A stretch of 19,767 bases of DNA from Eubacterium sp. (GTDB lineage Bacteria; Bacillota_A; Clostridia; Lachnospirales; Lachnospiraceae), in assembly GCA_023663915.1 (NCBI GenBank), contig JAMPGN010000056.1:1-19767 (forward strand), given 5' to 3'. The notes under the pieces were generated by a model that saw only the letters and a list, made by a program, of their open reading frames with translations, made no database searches and was not told where the DNA came from. Positions 8,207-16,201 of the stretch are shown piece by piece (the stretch's first letter is position 1; each line of letters begins with the position of its first letter). The position numbers and the translations under genes are program-made.

Positions 8207-8866
8207 CTATCGGCGCGTCATCTGATATAAGACCGCATTACAGATTGCCGCCGCCACATTGCTGCCGCCTTTTCTCCCTACATTGACAATGTACGGAATA
8301 TTGGTTGTCAATATTCGTTCCTTCGCCGCCACCACATTCACGAACCCCACCGGAACGCCGATGATAAACGCAGGTTTCCAGCCGTCTTTCCCGATCATCT
8401 CATACAGTTTCAACAGAGCCGTCGGCGCGTTGCCAATCACAAAAATGACCGGTTTATCGATTGCCGCCGCCTTTTCCATACTGACAGCCGCCCGCGTCAT
8501 ACTCCTTTGCTTCGCCATAAGCGCAACATCTTCATCCGCCATGAAGCAGTATGCTTGTCCGCCGAACCCAGCCAGCGCCTTCTTGTTGATCCCCGCCAAT
8601 GCCATATTGGTATCCGTCACGATATCCGCACCATTTTGGAGCAACCGCATCAATATTTCCACAGCGCCTTCTGAAAAACGGAGTGTTTGCGCATAATCAA
8701 AATCTGCGCTTGTGTGAATGACCCGCTTTGTAATCATTTCCTCTTCCGGCAAAAGGCGAATGCCCCTTTCTAGAAGTTCCCTGTTTATGATCTCGAAACT
8801 ACGCTTCTCAATCTCATCCGGCTGTAAATATTCGATGGAATCCACTTGCAATCCCTCACAATTCAT
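8207..8866 (-). CDS. cbiC: Cobalt-precorrin-8 methylmutase CbiC
   Basis: Moves the methyl group from C11 to C12, converting cobalt-precorrin-8 to cobyrinic acid. Up to 219 residues. The motif KRVIHTSADFDYA carries the expected catalytic His (residue 51). Other conserved stretches are VTDTNMALAGINKKAL, FVIGNAPTALLKLYE, IIGVPVGFVNVVAAKE and GRKGGSNVAAAICNA. The ATG at 8866 overlaps cobD by 11 bp but has a weak ribosome binding site. A GTG at 8845 has GAGGG 7 nt upstream and would give a start (VDSIEYLQPDEIEKRSFEII) closer to the usual family N-terminus; it is a real alternative. Confidence 0.95.
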   Translation of the reverse strand: MNCEGLQVDSIEYLQPDEIEKRSFEIINRELLERGIRLLPEEEMITKRVIHTSADFDYAQTLRFSEGAVEILMRLLQNGADIVTDTNMALAGINKKALAGFGGQAYCFMADEDVALMAKQRSMTRAAVSMEKAAAIDKPVIFVIGNAPTALLKLYEMIGKDGWKPAFIIGVPVGFVNVVAAKERILTTNIPYIVNVGRKGGSNVAAAICNAVLYQMTRR

Positions 8867-9989
8867 TTAACAAAATCTCGTTTTCTTCTCTGTCTTTAAC
8901 CGCAATTCGATAATACCCTCTACTCAATCCTCTGAAATTCGCACAATCCCTGATCAAGATACCTTTTGCCAGCAGCCTGTCGTATAGTGTTTCATACAGG
9001 CTTTCGTCTGACGCTTCATGAGATTTTTCAGAAAACTTTTCCTGGAACTTTTCACTGAACTTTTCCTGTGATTTTTCCCGTAATTTTCCCTGCTCTCTGT
9101 GCAGATGTTCTTCACAGTAAATCAAAATAAAATTTGCCGCAGATGGAAATACGGTATATCCTTTCTCTTTTAGTTTCCCTGCCAGATATTCCCGTTCTGT
9201 CCTGACATAACGTTCCGTCGCTGCGACAAACTCCGTCAACCCTACACATACACGTCCCGCCTCCTGTGCAAAAACAGACAAGTTCCACTCCGGAAGCTGT
9301 CCTTCGATCTTGCGAAGAAGCGCACCGTCGCTGCACACCAGATAGCCCAGCCGGACACCAGGAATCGAGAAAATTTTCGTAAACGCCCTTGCCAGAATCA
9401 GATTCCCAAACCGTCCGCACTCAGAAATCACAGATGCCTCCCTGCCGCAAAATTCAATAAAACACTCATCCAGCACGACATAGATTCCTCTGTCCCTGCA
9501 ATACTCCAATATGCTTATGACCTCTTCCCTGTCCATGAGATGCCCCGTGGGATTGTTGGGGTTTGCCAGGAAAAGCAATTCCACATCCTCTGTCAGCGCC
9601 GAATAGAAATCTTTGGTCAAACGAAAAGCATCTTCCCGCCACATCTCATAATAAACGATTTCTCCGTCCATCGCCAAAGCCGCATGTTCATATCCATAAA
9701 AAGACGGGACCGGTATCACAGTCTTCTTCGGTCGGATTGCATGTACCACTGCCATCAAAAGTTCCGACGCACCGTTTCCGAAAAGAAGAGTCTCCTCCGG
9801 CACTGACAGCCAATCAGCGACCGCTTTTTTCAGTGCTTCCGACTCCGGATCGGGATACCTGCCGCATTGCCGGACAGCATCATGAAGCGCCCGCTTCACA
9901 TCAGCCGGCGTACCGAGAGGATTGGTATTGATGGAAAAATCGAGTTTTATGTGATTTCTGTAAATATCGCCGCCATGGATTATGGTCAT
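8856..9989 (-). CDS. cobD: L-threonine-O-3-phosphate decarboxylase CobD
   Basis: PLP enzyme making (R)-1-amino-2-propanol O-2-phosphate, the linker between corrin ring and nucleotide loop. 377 residues of aminotransferase fold I. HGGDIYRNHIKLDFSINTNP opens the protein, followed by FGNGASELL, FLANPNNPTGHLMDREE, VVLDECFIEF and RAFTKIFSIPGVRLGYLV, with Lys205 the PLP lysine. IRDCANFRGLSRGYYRIAVK near the end contains the carboxylate-binding arginines. An unusual hydrophilic insert at about 302-330 (repeats of EKFS/EKFQ), encoded by 12-bp tandem repeats, interrupts the C-terminal domain. The frame opens at a TTG (9992); the ATG at 9989 with AGGAG 8 nt upstream is the start. It lies between cbiB and cbiC, next to the enzyme that uses its product. 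Confidence 0.94.
   Translation of the reverse strand: MTIIHGGDIYRNHIKLDFSINTNPLGTPADVKRALHDAVRQCGRYPDPESEALKKAVADWLSVPEETLLFGNGASELLMAVVHAIRPKKTVIPVPSFYGYEHAALAMDGEIVYYEMWREDAFRLTKDFYSALTEDVELLFLANPNNPTGHLMDREEVISILEYCRDRGIYVVLDECFIEFCGREASVISECGRFGNLILARAFTKIFSIPGVRLGYLVCSDGALLRKIEGQLPEWNLSVFAQEAGRVCVGLTEFVAATERYVRTEREYLAGKLKEKGYTVFPSAANFILIYCEEHLHREQGKLREKSQEKFSEKFQEKFSEKSHEASDESLYETLYDRLLAKGILIRDCANFRGLSRGYYRIAVKDREENEILLNEL
9024..9083 (-). repeat. 12-bp tandem repeat inside cobD
   Basis: Five imperfect 12-bp units (plus strand core CTTTTC followed by six variable bases) at 9024, 9036, 9048, 9060 and 9072. On the coding strand they encode tetrapeptides of the type EKFS, EKFQ and EKSQ. The unit is a multiple of three, so copy-number change would lengthen or shorten CobD without a frameshift. 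Confidence 0.8.
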
Positions 9990-9997
9990 CAAAAAAT

Positions 9998-10002
9998 CTC
10001 CT
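9998..10002 (-). promoter_or_regulatory. Ribosome binding site of cobD
   Basis: AGGAG on the minus strand, 8 nt before the ATG at 9989. It supports that ATG rather than the in-frame TTG one codon earlier. Confidence 0.75.
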
Positions 10003-10038
10003 GCAATATTGTTGGATAGGATTCGGACAGCAAAAGCC

Positions 10039-11097
10039 CTATATCATAAGTTGAGAATGCAACTTGCATACAATCATTCCGCAAAGGCACAACATTTCGC
10101 ACAACCATGCCGTCCCATACATCAAATGATTGGCACGTCTGATATCTTCGTATTCTATCGCGCGGAATGCATCACCGATGTACGGTTTTGCCACGGTTTT
10201 ACCGAAGTAAACCGCATCTCCGGCAAGCCGGATGCCGAGCGCGCCGGCGCACACTGATTCTGTCTGGGCGGAGTTGGGGCTGGCGTGCTTTCTGCGATCT
10301 CGCCGGTAAATGGAAAATGCTCTCTTAGCAGAATAATATTCTACAGCATCCTTACTTGTCGAAAAATTTTTCCCGATCTGACTTCCACGGAAAAGGAATG
10401 TCGCCGCAATCATGAGATATGCGCTGATTCTCGCCGGAATATAATTCACAAGGTCATCCAGTCTTGCCGCCGCCCTGCCAAAATATAAATACGTGTCATT
10501 TCGATACCCTATCATGGAATCCATTGTATTGACCGCTTTATAGAAAAAGCCGAGTATAGGGCCGCCAAAGGCAAGGTACAACATCGGCGCGACCACTCCG
10601 TCGGATGTATTCTCCGCCACGGTCTCGATCGCCGCTTTCGCGATTCCTTCCGCATCCAGACAATCCGTATCCCTGCCAACGATCATGGATACCGCCATTC
10701 TTGCCCGTTCAAGATCGCCCTCTTTTAACCGGTGATAGACTTTCATGCTCTCGACTTTCAAACACTTTGCTGCAAGAATCTGATAAGTCATCCAGGTTTC
10801 CACCGCCAGTCCCAGATAAGGATGCAGAAGATACGCCGCCAGAAGAGGAATTACAGCCGCCTCAACACAGATAAGCACGGTCACTACGAGCACGATTCCC
10901 TGGCGCATCTCAATTTGGTTTTTATTTTTGTATTGATTACTTCTTATCGTATTCACATCTTTATTTCTTCGCAATCTGCTTTCGATTCCCACGATCAGCT
11001 TACCGATAAGCCTGACCGGATGCGGAAGCCAATAAGGATCGCCAAACACCAGATCCAGCAGAAACCCCGCAAAAAATGCAACGATGTGGTATCTCAT
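10039..11097 (-). CDS. cbiB: Adenosylcobinamide-phosphate synthase CbiB
   Basis: Membrane enzyme that joins aminopropanol phosphate (from CobD) to adenosylcobyric acid. About 352 residues with several hydrophobic segments. Family motifs: FLLDLVFGDPYWLPHPVRLIG near the N-terminus (quoted with a break: FLLDLVFGDP, then YWLPHPVRLIG), IVGRDTDCLDAEGIAKAAIE, VAENTSDGVVAPMLYLAFGG, KAVNTMDSMIGYRND and RLDDLVNYIPARISAYLM. A basic/polar insert (about 45-65, rich in Asn and Lys) separates the first membrane segments. The frame begins at a TTG (11109), but the ATG at 11097 forms an ATGA overlap with the cobC stop and is preferred. Located directly before cobD, its substrate supplier. Confidence 0.95.
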   Translation of the reverse strand: MRYHIVAFFAGFLLDLVFGDPYWLPHPVRLIGKLIVGIESRLRRNKDVNTIRSNQYKNKNQIEMRQGIVLVVTVLICVEAAVIPLLAAYLLHPYLGLAVETWMTYQILAAKCLKVESMKVYHRLKEGDLERARMAVSMIVGRDTDCLDAEGIAKAAIETVAENTSDGVVAPMLYLAFGGPILGFFYKAVNTMDSMIGYRNDTYLYFGRAAARLDDLVNYIPARISAYLMIAATFLFRGSQIGKNFSTSKDAVEYYSAKRAFSIYRRDRRKHASPNSAQTESVCAGALGIRLAGDAVYFGKTVAKPYIGDAFRAIEYEDIRRANHLMYGTAWLCEMLCLCGMIVCKLHSQLMI

Positions 11098-11738
11098 ACC
11101 CGTTTCCAACCTTTCATACTACACAGAAACCCTTCGCCATTTTGCACCTGATAATCGTAGTAACCATTGCCACAGTATTCTCCAAGCAACGCCATAATCG
11201 TTCCGCCATGGACGATTATACCTGCAAGTGCATGTCGCTCTTCCATGACCTCCCTCTTTGCTCTCGTGGTTCGATTCTCCGTTACAAAGATTCTCGCCAC
11301 CATGGATAACTCCGTCACTGCCGCTTCCCCCATCCTCAGTTCCCCACACATTCTGGCAAACCCTTTCTTACACCGTGCAAGAAACTTTTCCCTGCCTTCC
11401 CCCTCCGGAAAGGGCAGTCTTCCACCGCTGTCGATCCACGTCTGATATTCTGAATCGTCTTTCAAGTCCTCATAATTTCTATATTCAAACCGCCCGAAAT
11501 CCGTCTCGCTCCACTCCGGTATCACCATCGGCTGAAGATTTGGATAAAGGATTTGCGCCGTCTGCAGACATCGCTTCATCGGGCTGGTAAACAAATTCTC
11601 AATCTGCGGATAAATCCCCCGCCTTTTCTGTGCCATAAGCTCCTTGATTCCCTGTTTGGAAAGCCCTTCATCTGTTTTTCCTAAATATCTGCGTTCCTCA
11701 TTCGCCTTCGTCGCGCCATGCCGGATAAACGCCAGCAT
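11094..11738 (-). CDS. cobC: Alpha-ribazole phosphatase-like histidine phosphatase CobC
   Basis: Predicted to remove the 5'-phosphate of alpha-ribazole phosphate or of adenosylcobalamin phosphate. Histidine phosphatase fold: LAFIRHGATKANEERRYLGK, with His7 the phospho-accepting residue; LFTSPMKRCLQTAQIL; the acid/base region WSETDFGRFE; and the second catalytic His in IIVHGGTIMALLGEYC (about residue 177). A basic insertion of about 25 residues (around 145-170) precedes that His and makes it longer than the usual family member of about 200 residues. The ATG at 11738 overlaps the upstream stop as TGATG, suggesting coupling; the ATG at 11765 (AAGGAG 13 nt upstream) would add nine residues. The CobC role rests on family plus context; the fold call is secure. 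Confidence 0.88.
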   Translation of the reverse strand: MLAFIRHGATKANEERRYLGKTDEGLSKQGIKELMAQKRRGIYPQIENLFTSPMKRCLQTAQILYPNLQPMVIPEWSETDFGRFEYRNYEDLKDDSEYQTWIDSGGRLPFPEGEGREKFLARCKKGFARMCGELRMGEAAVTELSMVARIFVTENRTTRAKREVMEERHALAGIIVHGGTIMALLGEYCGNGYYDYQVQNGEGFLCSMKGWKRV

Positions 11739-12118
11739 CACTTGATCGTCTGTCCGATTCCGCATATGACCCGCTCTACTCCTTCCGCCCTGTCTGCAAG
11801 TTGTATGAGAATCCTTCCCAAGCGTTCCCTGTATTCTCTTTCCATAGGATCGACAGGTACAATCCCGTTCCCGACCTCGTCGCTGATCACAATACAGTCG
11901 TCAAACTGCCCGACAAGCGTCCAAATTTCCTCTTCCGGGATTCCACCTTCCAGAAGACGTTGTCTGACCCAGCTATGCAGGTGGTTGATAACCACCGTTC
12001 CCATTCCTGTCTTATCGGCACACAAGCCTGCATCCCACACTGCGTCTTCCTGCAAATGATACTTTTGCAACACATATTCCAGCTTCCCCTGCGCATATCC
12101 GCCGATCACCAATCTCAT
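11738..12118 (-). CDS. Short second CobU-family protein (degenerate adenosylcobinamide kinase)
   Basis: A 126-residue protein related to the adenosylcobinamide kinase/guanylyltransferase CobU but much shorter than the usual 170-200 residues. The N-terminus MRLVIGGYAQGKLEYV is a P-loop with Leu where Ser/Thr follows the Lys. The C-terminal half, with CIVISDEVGNGIVPVDP, ERLGRILIQLADRAEGVERV and a final CGIGQTIK, is a clear match to the end of CobU. The central stretch with the guanylylated His and the Glu of the LLEC motif is missing, so independent guanylyltransferase activity is doubtful. Just upstream is a full-length CobU lacking the EVG-IVP motif that this one retains. It may be a subunit of a mixed oligomer, a specialised paralog, or a decaying duplicate. 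The start is set by AAGGAG 6 nt upstream; the frame is open to 12184. Confidence 0.82.
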   Translation of the reverse strand: MRLVIGGYAQGKLEYVLQKYHLQEDAVWDAGLCADKTGMGTVVINHLHSWVRQRLLEGGIPEEEIWTLVGQFDDCIVISDEVGNGIVPVDPMEREYRERLGRILIQLADRAEGVERVICGIGQTIK

Positions 12119-12124
12119 ACCATT

Positions 12125-12130
12125 CTCCTT
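12125..12130 (-). promoter_or_regulatory. Ribosome binding site of the short CobU-like gene
   Basis: AAGGAG on the minus strand, 6 nt before the ATG at 12118. It decides the start in favour of MRLVIGG rather than the frame opening at 12184, and shows the gene is still equipped for translation. Confidence 0.8.
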
Positions 12131-12190
12131 CTGATCGCACTGCTTTGTCCCTGCTCTAGTAGATGCTTCGCCCGCATCCCACAAAGATGC

Positions 12191-12955
12191 TCAACCAAGA
12201 TTCTGCACTACCGCCACTACAGCAACCATGCACGTCTCACACAACACCACAAAATATCCAGCCGTATCTCCGGTGACGCCGCCAAATTCCTTTTGGCTGC
12301 GCCGGTAATAATATCCCATCGAAAGCAATGCCGCCGCCACAGCAGAAAGTCCTGCCGGAACGGAACATGCAAGCATAAACCCGGCACAGAGAAAGCTCTG
12401 TACATACAGCATGCCTTTTACAACTCTCTTCTGTGCGCGGTCCGCAAAGAGATAGAGCGTGCCGTCTTTTCTGGCAAGTGGAAAAGAAACAGCCCCGAGC
12501 CCGGAAAGACACCGCGACAGGCAAAATCCGGCGCACACGATTTTCAGCAGAGCATCCTCTCTGATCTCCGAAAGTGCACCGAGCCAAATCAGCCCAAACA
12601 GCGCAAGCATGATAACCGCGAATGCGCCGATATGAGAATCTTTGAGGATTTCCAATTTGCGCTCTTTCGTCTGATAAGAGTGCAGTGCATCCATCGTGTC
12701 CAGAAAACCGTCCACATGAAAGCCACCTGTAATAAAAAACGGAACAGCCACACCCACCGCCGCACGACACAGATCCCCCACAGAATAAAACACGCACACA
12801 CGATGCCAAAAACAAAGGCAGACCCCGATCACTGCCCCAATCCATGGAAAAAAGCAGAATGTATACCGCATATCTTCCTCTTTCCATGCAAACTGCGGAA
12901 CCGGAATTTGGGAATAAACGGAAAACGCTATCAAAAAAGATTTTATTAGCCGCAT
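12191..12955 (-). CDS. cobS: Adenosylcobinamide-GDP ribazoletransferase (cobalamin synthase) CobS
   Basis: Integral membrane enzyme that joins adenosylcobinamide-GDP to alpha-ribazole or its phosphate, the final assembly step. 254 residues, family-typical, mostly hydrophobic with several membrane segments. The N-terminus IKSFLIAFSVYSQIPVPQF matches the family opening. The conserved acidic motif is GGFHVDGFLDTMDAL at 77-91 (usually GGLHLDGLADTADA), followed by LEILKDSHIGAFAV at about 101-114 (usually D.R.G..G). These acidic residues bind the divalent metal. It overlaps the cobU stop by 10 bp. The substitutions are conservative; function is probably intact. Confidence 0.95.
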   Translation of the reverse strand: MRLIKSFLIAFSVYSQIPVPQFAWKEEDMRYTFCFFPWIGAVIGVCLCFWHRVCVFYSVGDLCRAAVGVAVPFFITGGFHVDGFLDTMDALHSYQTKERKLEILKDSHIGAFAVIMLALFGLIWLGALSEIREDALLKIVCAGFCLSRCLSGLGAVSFPLARKDGTLYLFADRAQKRVVKGMLYVQSFLCAGFMLACSVPAGLSAVAAALLSMGYYYRRSQKEFGGVTGDTAGYFVVLCETCMVAVVAVVQNLG

Positions 12956-13581
12956 ATCGATCGCCCATGTTCTTTGATGGTAATCGGAATCCCCGCCACA
13001 ACTTCTATGACTCGGTCAGCCATCCTTGCAAGTTCCCGGTTCACCCGTCCCATGACGCGGAGATATGCCATGGTCGGTTCGTCATAGCAAACGCCATCCT
13101 CGAAGACGTTGTTCGTCACGATGACAAGATGTGTCGTCCCATCCGCCAGCTCCTTCACTTCTTGTATGATCTTGTCCACGGCTTCTGACTCGGATTTCGG
13201 TGCTGTCCCCGAAAACATTTCATTTGCTGCCAGATTCGACATACACTCTAAGAGGACGATTCGTTTTCCGATGTTCATTTTGTCAAGCGCCCTGTTTACG
13301 TCCGTTGCCTGCTCCAACGTGACAAACCCTTTGCCATCTCTTAATCTTTTGTGCCTTTCGACTTTCTTTCGCCCTTCTTCATCGAAAATCTGCATCGTCG
13401 CCAGATAATACTTCCCCGCATTCTGCAATGCGGCATCTCGTGAGACAGACAATTCGACCACGCTGCTTTCCTCACTGTTTTCCATACGCTCTTCCAAACA
13501 CTCTCCAAAAAGTAAATCCGCCGTCTTTTCCGCGTACTCAGATTTCCCGCTGCCGCTGCCGCCGACCACCAATACCATCAT
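12946..13581 (-). CDS. cobU: Adenosylcobinamide kinase/guanylyltransferase CobU
   Basis: Phosphorylates adenosylcobinamide and then transfers GMP to give adenosylcobinamide-GDP for CobS. 211 residues. An intact P-loop VVGGSGSGKSEYAEK lies at 5-19; KYYLATMQIFDEEG and the RHK motif with His77 (equivalent to the guanylylated His of Salmonella CobU) follow; then the LLECMSNL segment. The usual NEVG.GIVP motif is replaced by VTNNVFEDGVCYDEP, while the end MGRVNRELARMADRV and AGIPITIKEHG is normal. A hydrophilic insert (about 27-55) adds length. The ATG overlaps the cobT stop as ATGA. A second, short CobU-like gene two genes downstream keeps the motif this one lacks. Confidence 0.92.
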   Translation of the reverse strand: MMVLVVGGSGSGKSEYAEKTADLLFGECLEERMENSEESSVVELSVSRDAALQNAGKYYLATMQIFDEEGRKKVERHKRLRDGKGFVTLEQATDVNRALDKMNIGKRIVLLECMSNLAANEMFSGTAPKSESEAVDKIIQEVKELADGTTHLVIVTNNVFEDGVCYDEPTMAYLRVMGRVNRELARMADRVIEVVAGIPITIKEHGRSICG

Positions 13582-14702
13582 GTCCGTGTATACCTCTCAT
13601 ACTGCTCCAACTGAACATCTGCAAAAAGAGTCCCATTATGGTAGACTTCTAACACCAAATCAAGCAATGCCATCATCATGACCGCTCCCGTGCCTTCCCC
13701 TAACGCCATCTGACCATCTATGACGGGCATCAATCCTAACGTTTTCACAAGACGACCGACCGCCGGTTCCCTGCCTTGATGGGACGCGATCAGATAACGC
13801 ACTGTCCCCGGCACGATCCGCTCGGCAAGAAGTGCCGCCGTCATGCTGATCACACCGTCCAGCACCACCGGGATATGGTAAAGCGCGCCGCCGATGCAGA
13901 TTCCCGCAAGTCCAGCAATATCCAATCCGCCAACTGTCTCAAGGATACGCAAAGGCTCCGCCCCGATAAGCTCATACTCTTCAATGGCATCCGCAATAAT
14001 CTGCCTCTTATGCGACAACTTCCCATCATCGAGACCGGCGCCCCGTCCGGTCACACTGTCTGCATCACACTGCAATAACGCTGCCGCCACCGCACTGCTC
14101 GTTGTCGTGTTGCCGATTCCCATCTCCCCCGTCGCAAGCAGCCGATAGCCTTTGTCCTTACAGGCGGACACCGTTTCGATCCCCGTCAGAATGGCGCGGA
14201 CCGCCTCTTCCTCCGTCATGGCAGGCTCTTTGTTGAAATTCCTCGTCCCACGACAGATTTTGCAGTCAAGCACTCCCGCTATGGGTTCTCCATAGTTTAT
14301 GCCGATGTCTATCGGAATCGTGTCCGCGCCGATGCCCGCCGCCATTCTTCCCACCGAAGATAGCCCCCGCCCCATCTGCCGCGCCACCGCTATGGTAACT
14401 TCCTGCCCCGACTGGCTGACCCCTTCTTCCACGATCCCGTTATCCGCGCACATGATGACAACCGCTTTCCGGGAAATGTCGATCTCGTCCGACCCTGTGA
14501 TCGCACCAATCTGTGCAGTGATCGGCTCGAATCTTCCCATCCCGTCAAGGGGTTTGGCGATGCCGTCCCAGTTTTGCAGGACTTTCCTGTAAATATCCTG
14601 ATCGGGCGTATCGATCGCAAGCCTCTGCAACGCCTCTTTCGTATAGCATTTCCGATCGCCGTCCATGTCGCCGTCATAAGCGTGCTTCCCGAAGCATTCC
14701 AT
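13578..14702 (-). CDS. cobT: Nicotinate-nucleotide--dimethylbenzimidazole phosphoribosyltransferase CobT
   Basis: Transfers phosphoribose from nicotinate mononucleotide to the lower-ligand base, making alpha-ribazole phosphate. 374 residues, slightly longer than the usual 350 owing to an N-terminal extension. Motifs: [20 protein letters not shown] near 50-69, [19 protein letters not shown] near 81-99, [19 protein letters not shown] near 189-207, [16 protein letters not shown], and GEGTGAVM near 335-342 with Glu336 the expected general base. The start overlaps the cobQ 3' end by 29 bp and is set by GGAGGAG 4 nt upstream. No lower-ligand base synthesis gene is visible, so the base used cannot be told from this window. 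Confidence 0.96.
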   Translation of the reverse strand: MECFGKHAYDGDMDGDRKCYTKEALQRLAIDTPDQDIYRKVLQNWDGIAKPLDGMGRFEPITAQIGAITGSDEIDISRKAVVIMCADNGIVEEGVSQSGQEVTIAVARQMGRGLSSVGRMAAGIGADTIPIDIGINYGEPIAGVLDCKICRGTRNFNKEPAMTEEEAVRAILTGIETVSACKDKGYRLLATGEMGIGNTTTSSAVAAALLQCDADSVTGRGAGLDDGKLSHKRQIIADAIEEYELIGAEPLRILETVGGLDIAGLAGICIGGALYHIPVVLDGVISMTAALLAERIVPGTVRYLIASHQGREPAVGRLVKTLGLMPVIDGQMALGEGTGAVMMMALLDLVLEVYHNGTLFADVQLEQYERYTRT

Positions 14703-16137
14703 AGATCTCCTCCATATTCAGACATTCCGACAAAATATCCGCCAGCTTATCATATTGCCTGTCCTTAAAATCTGCATAGTCTTCACAAACATCCGTCTCC
14801 ACGTAGACATTTTTCTTCTCCGCCAATGCATGGACCAAAGCGGCGGCGGTCTCACCTTTATCAAAAATACCGTGGACATAGGTGCCGTACACATCTTTTT
14901 CCCCGGAAAAGAAAACCTGTTCTCCGTCCGTCTGCGCCGTCCGCCCCATATGGATCTCGTAGCCCTCAAACGCAAGCCCGGAAAGCGCCGAGAAAATCCC
15001 TTCCACTCTGCCAAACTTCCCGTGCACCTGCCTGCGTACTTTTGACGAATAAAGGCGAGTCGTTGCGGGAAGCAGTTCCATTCCGATCATCATGCCCCCG
15101 GATTCTACCCTGTCCGGATCGGCAATCATTATGCCTAGCATCTGATAGCCGCCGCAGATTCCGCAGATGGGAACTTTCCCTGCCAGCTCTTTTACCCTTG
15201 CCTCCAATCCATTTTCGCGCATCCAGCTTAAATCACTCATCGTATTCTTGCTGCCAGGCAGGAAAATAAGATCTGGCGTTCCCAGATCCCACACCGAATC
15301 CACATAGCGCACGGACACGTCTGGTATCTGTTCAAAGACATTAAAATCCGTAAAATTGGAGATTCTCGGATAACGAATAACCGCTATATCGATCATACTC
15401 TTTCCATTCCTGTGAAACCGCTCCGTCAGACTGTCCTCGTCCTCCAGAGCAATGTCCATATACGGTATCACGCCGCGCACCGGAATGCCGCCTTTTTCCT
15501 CTAAAATCTGAATACCCGAATCAAGCAGAGACGCATCGCCTCTGAATTTATTGATGATAAGCCCCTGCACGCGCGCCCTCTCGTCCGGCGTAAGCAGCAT
15601 CAGCGTCCCCAAAAGCTGTGCGAACACGCCACCCCGATCGATATCACCCACCAGAAGTACGGGAGCGTCCACCATATCCGCCATACCCATGTTGACGATG
15701 TCATTCTCCCTCAGATTGATCTCCGCTGGACTGCCCGCGCCTTCGATCACGATGATATCCGCCGACTCCGCCAGTGTGCAGAATGCCTTTTTGATATCGG
15801 GAATCAGCTCCTTTTTATAAGAAAAATATTCCCTCGCGCTCATGTTCCCGATTACCTGACCACCAACGATCACCTGTGACCCGATATGGTCCGTCGGTTT
15901 TAACAAAATTGGATTCATGCTAACCGACGGTAGCATTCCTGCCGCCTCCGCCTGCATTGCCTGCGCCCGTCCCATCTCCAGCCCTTCCTTGGTAACAAAC
16001 GAATTGAGCGCCATATTCTGTGATTTAAAAGGCGCCGCCCGATATCCGTCCCGCCTCATAATCCTGCACAATCCCGCCACCAGAAAACTCTTTCCAGCCC
16101 CCGACATGGTTCCCTGAACCATAATGACCTTTGCCAT
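14674..16137 (-). CDS. cobQ: Cobyric acid synthase CobQ (CbiP)
   Basis: ATP- and glutamine-dependent amidation of the b, d, e and g side chains of adenosylcobyrinic a,c-diamide, giving adenosylcobyric acid. 487 residues, family-typical. The N-terminal synthetase domain opens with [19 protein letters not shown] (P-loop 9-17), then [33 protein letters not shown] and [18 protein letters not shown]. The C-terminal glutaminase-like domain has [12 protein letters not shown] and [12 protein letters not shown] with nucleophile Cys328, then a late His in [14 protein letters not shown] lies about 10 nt before the ATG. It follows btuD after 64 bp and is the first biosynthetic gene of the operon. CbiP is the anaerobic-pathway name for the same protein. 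Confidence 0.97.
   Translation of the reverse strand: MAKVIMVQGTMSGAGKSFLVAGLCRIMRRDGYRAAPFKSQNMALNSFVTKEGLEMGRAQAMQAEAAGMLPSVSMNPILLKPTDHIGSQVIVGGQVIGNMSAREYFSYKKELIPDIKKAFCTLAESADIIVIEGAGSPAEINLRENDIVNMGMADMVDAPVLLVGDIDRGGVFAQLLGTLMLLTPDERARVQGLIINKFRGDASLLDSGIQILEEKGGIPVRGVIPYMDIALEDEDSLTERFHRNGKSMIDIAVIRYPRISNFTDFNVFEQIPDVSVRYVDSVWDLGTPDLIFLPGSKNTMSDLSWMRENGLEARVKELAGKVPICGICGGYQMLGIMIADPDRVESGGMMIGMELLPATTRLYSSKVRRQVHGKFGRVEGIFSALSGLAFEGYEIHMGRTAQTDGEQVFFSGEKDVYGTYVHGIFDKGETAAALVHALAEKKNVYVETDVCEDYADFKDRQYDKLADILSECLNMEEIYGMLREARL
14707..14713 (-). promoter_or_regulatory. Strong ribosome binding site of cobT within cobQ
   Basis: GGAGGAG on the minus strand, 4 nt before the cobT ATG at 14702 and inside the cobQ 3' coding region. 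It supports the longer CobT N-terminus over the internal ATG at 14666. Confidence 0.75.
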
Positions 16138-16201
16138 AATGCATCATACCTCTTCATAAGATGTAAATTTTCCGAAACTTTCCGATTCTCACGATACGGG
16201 G

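Noticed and set aside
11801..12949. 382-codon open frame on the plus strand
   Set aside because: It lies wholly opposite cobS, the short CobU-like gene and cobC, which have clear family motifs. Its translation is low-complexity in Arg, His and Pro with no recognisable domain.
12237..13001. 254-codon open frame on the minus strand overlapping cobS in another frame
   Set aside because: The cobS frame carries the HVDGFLDTMDAL motif and membrane segments; this frame has no motif and is a shadow.
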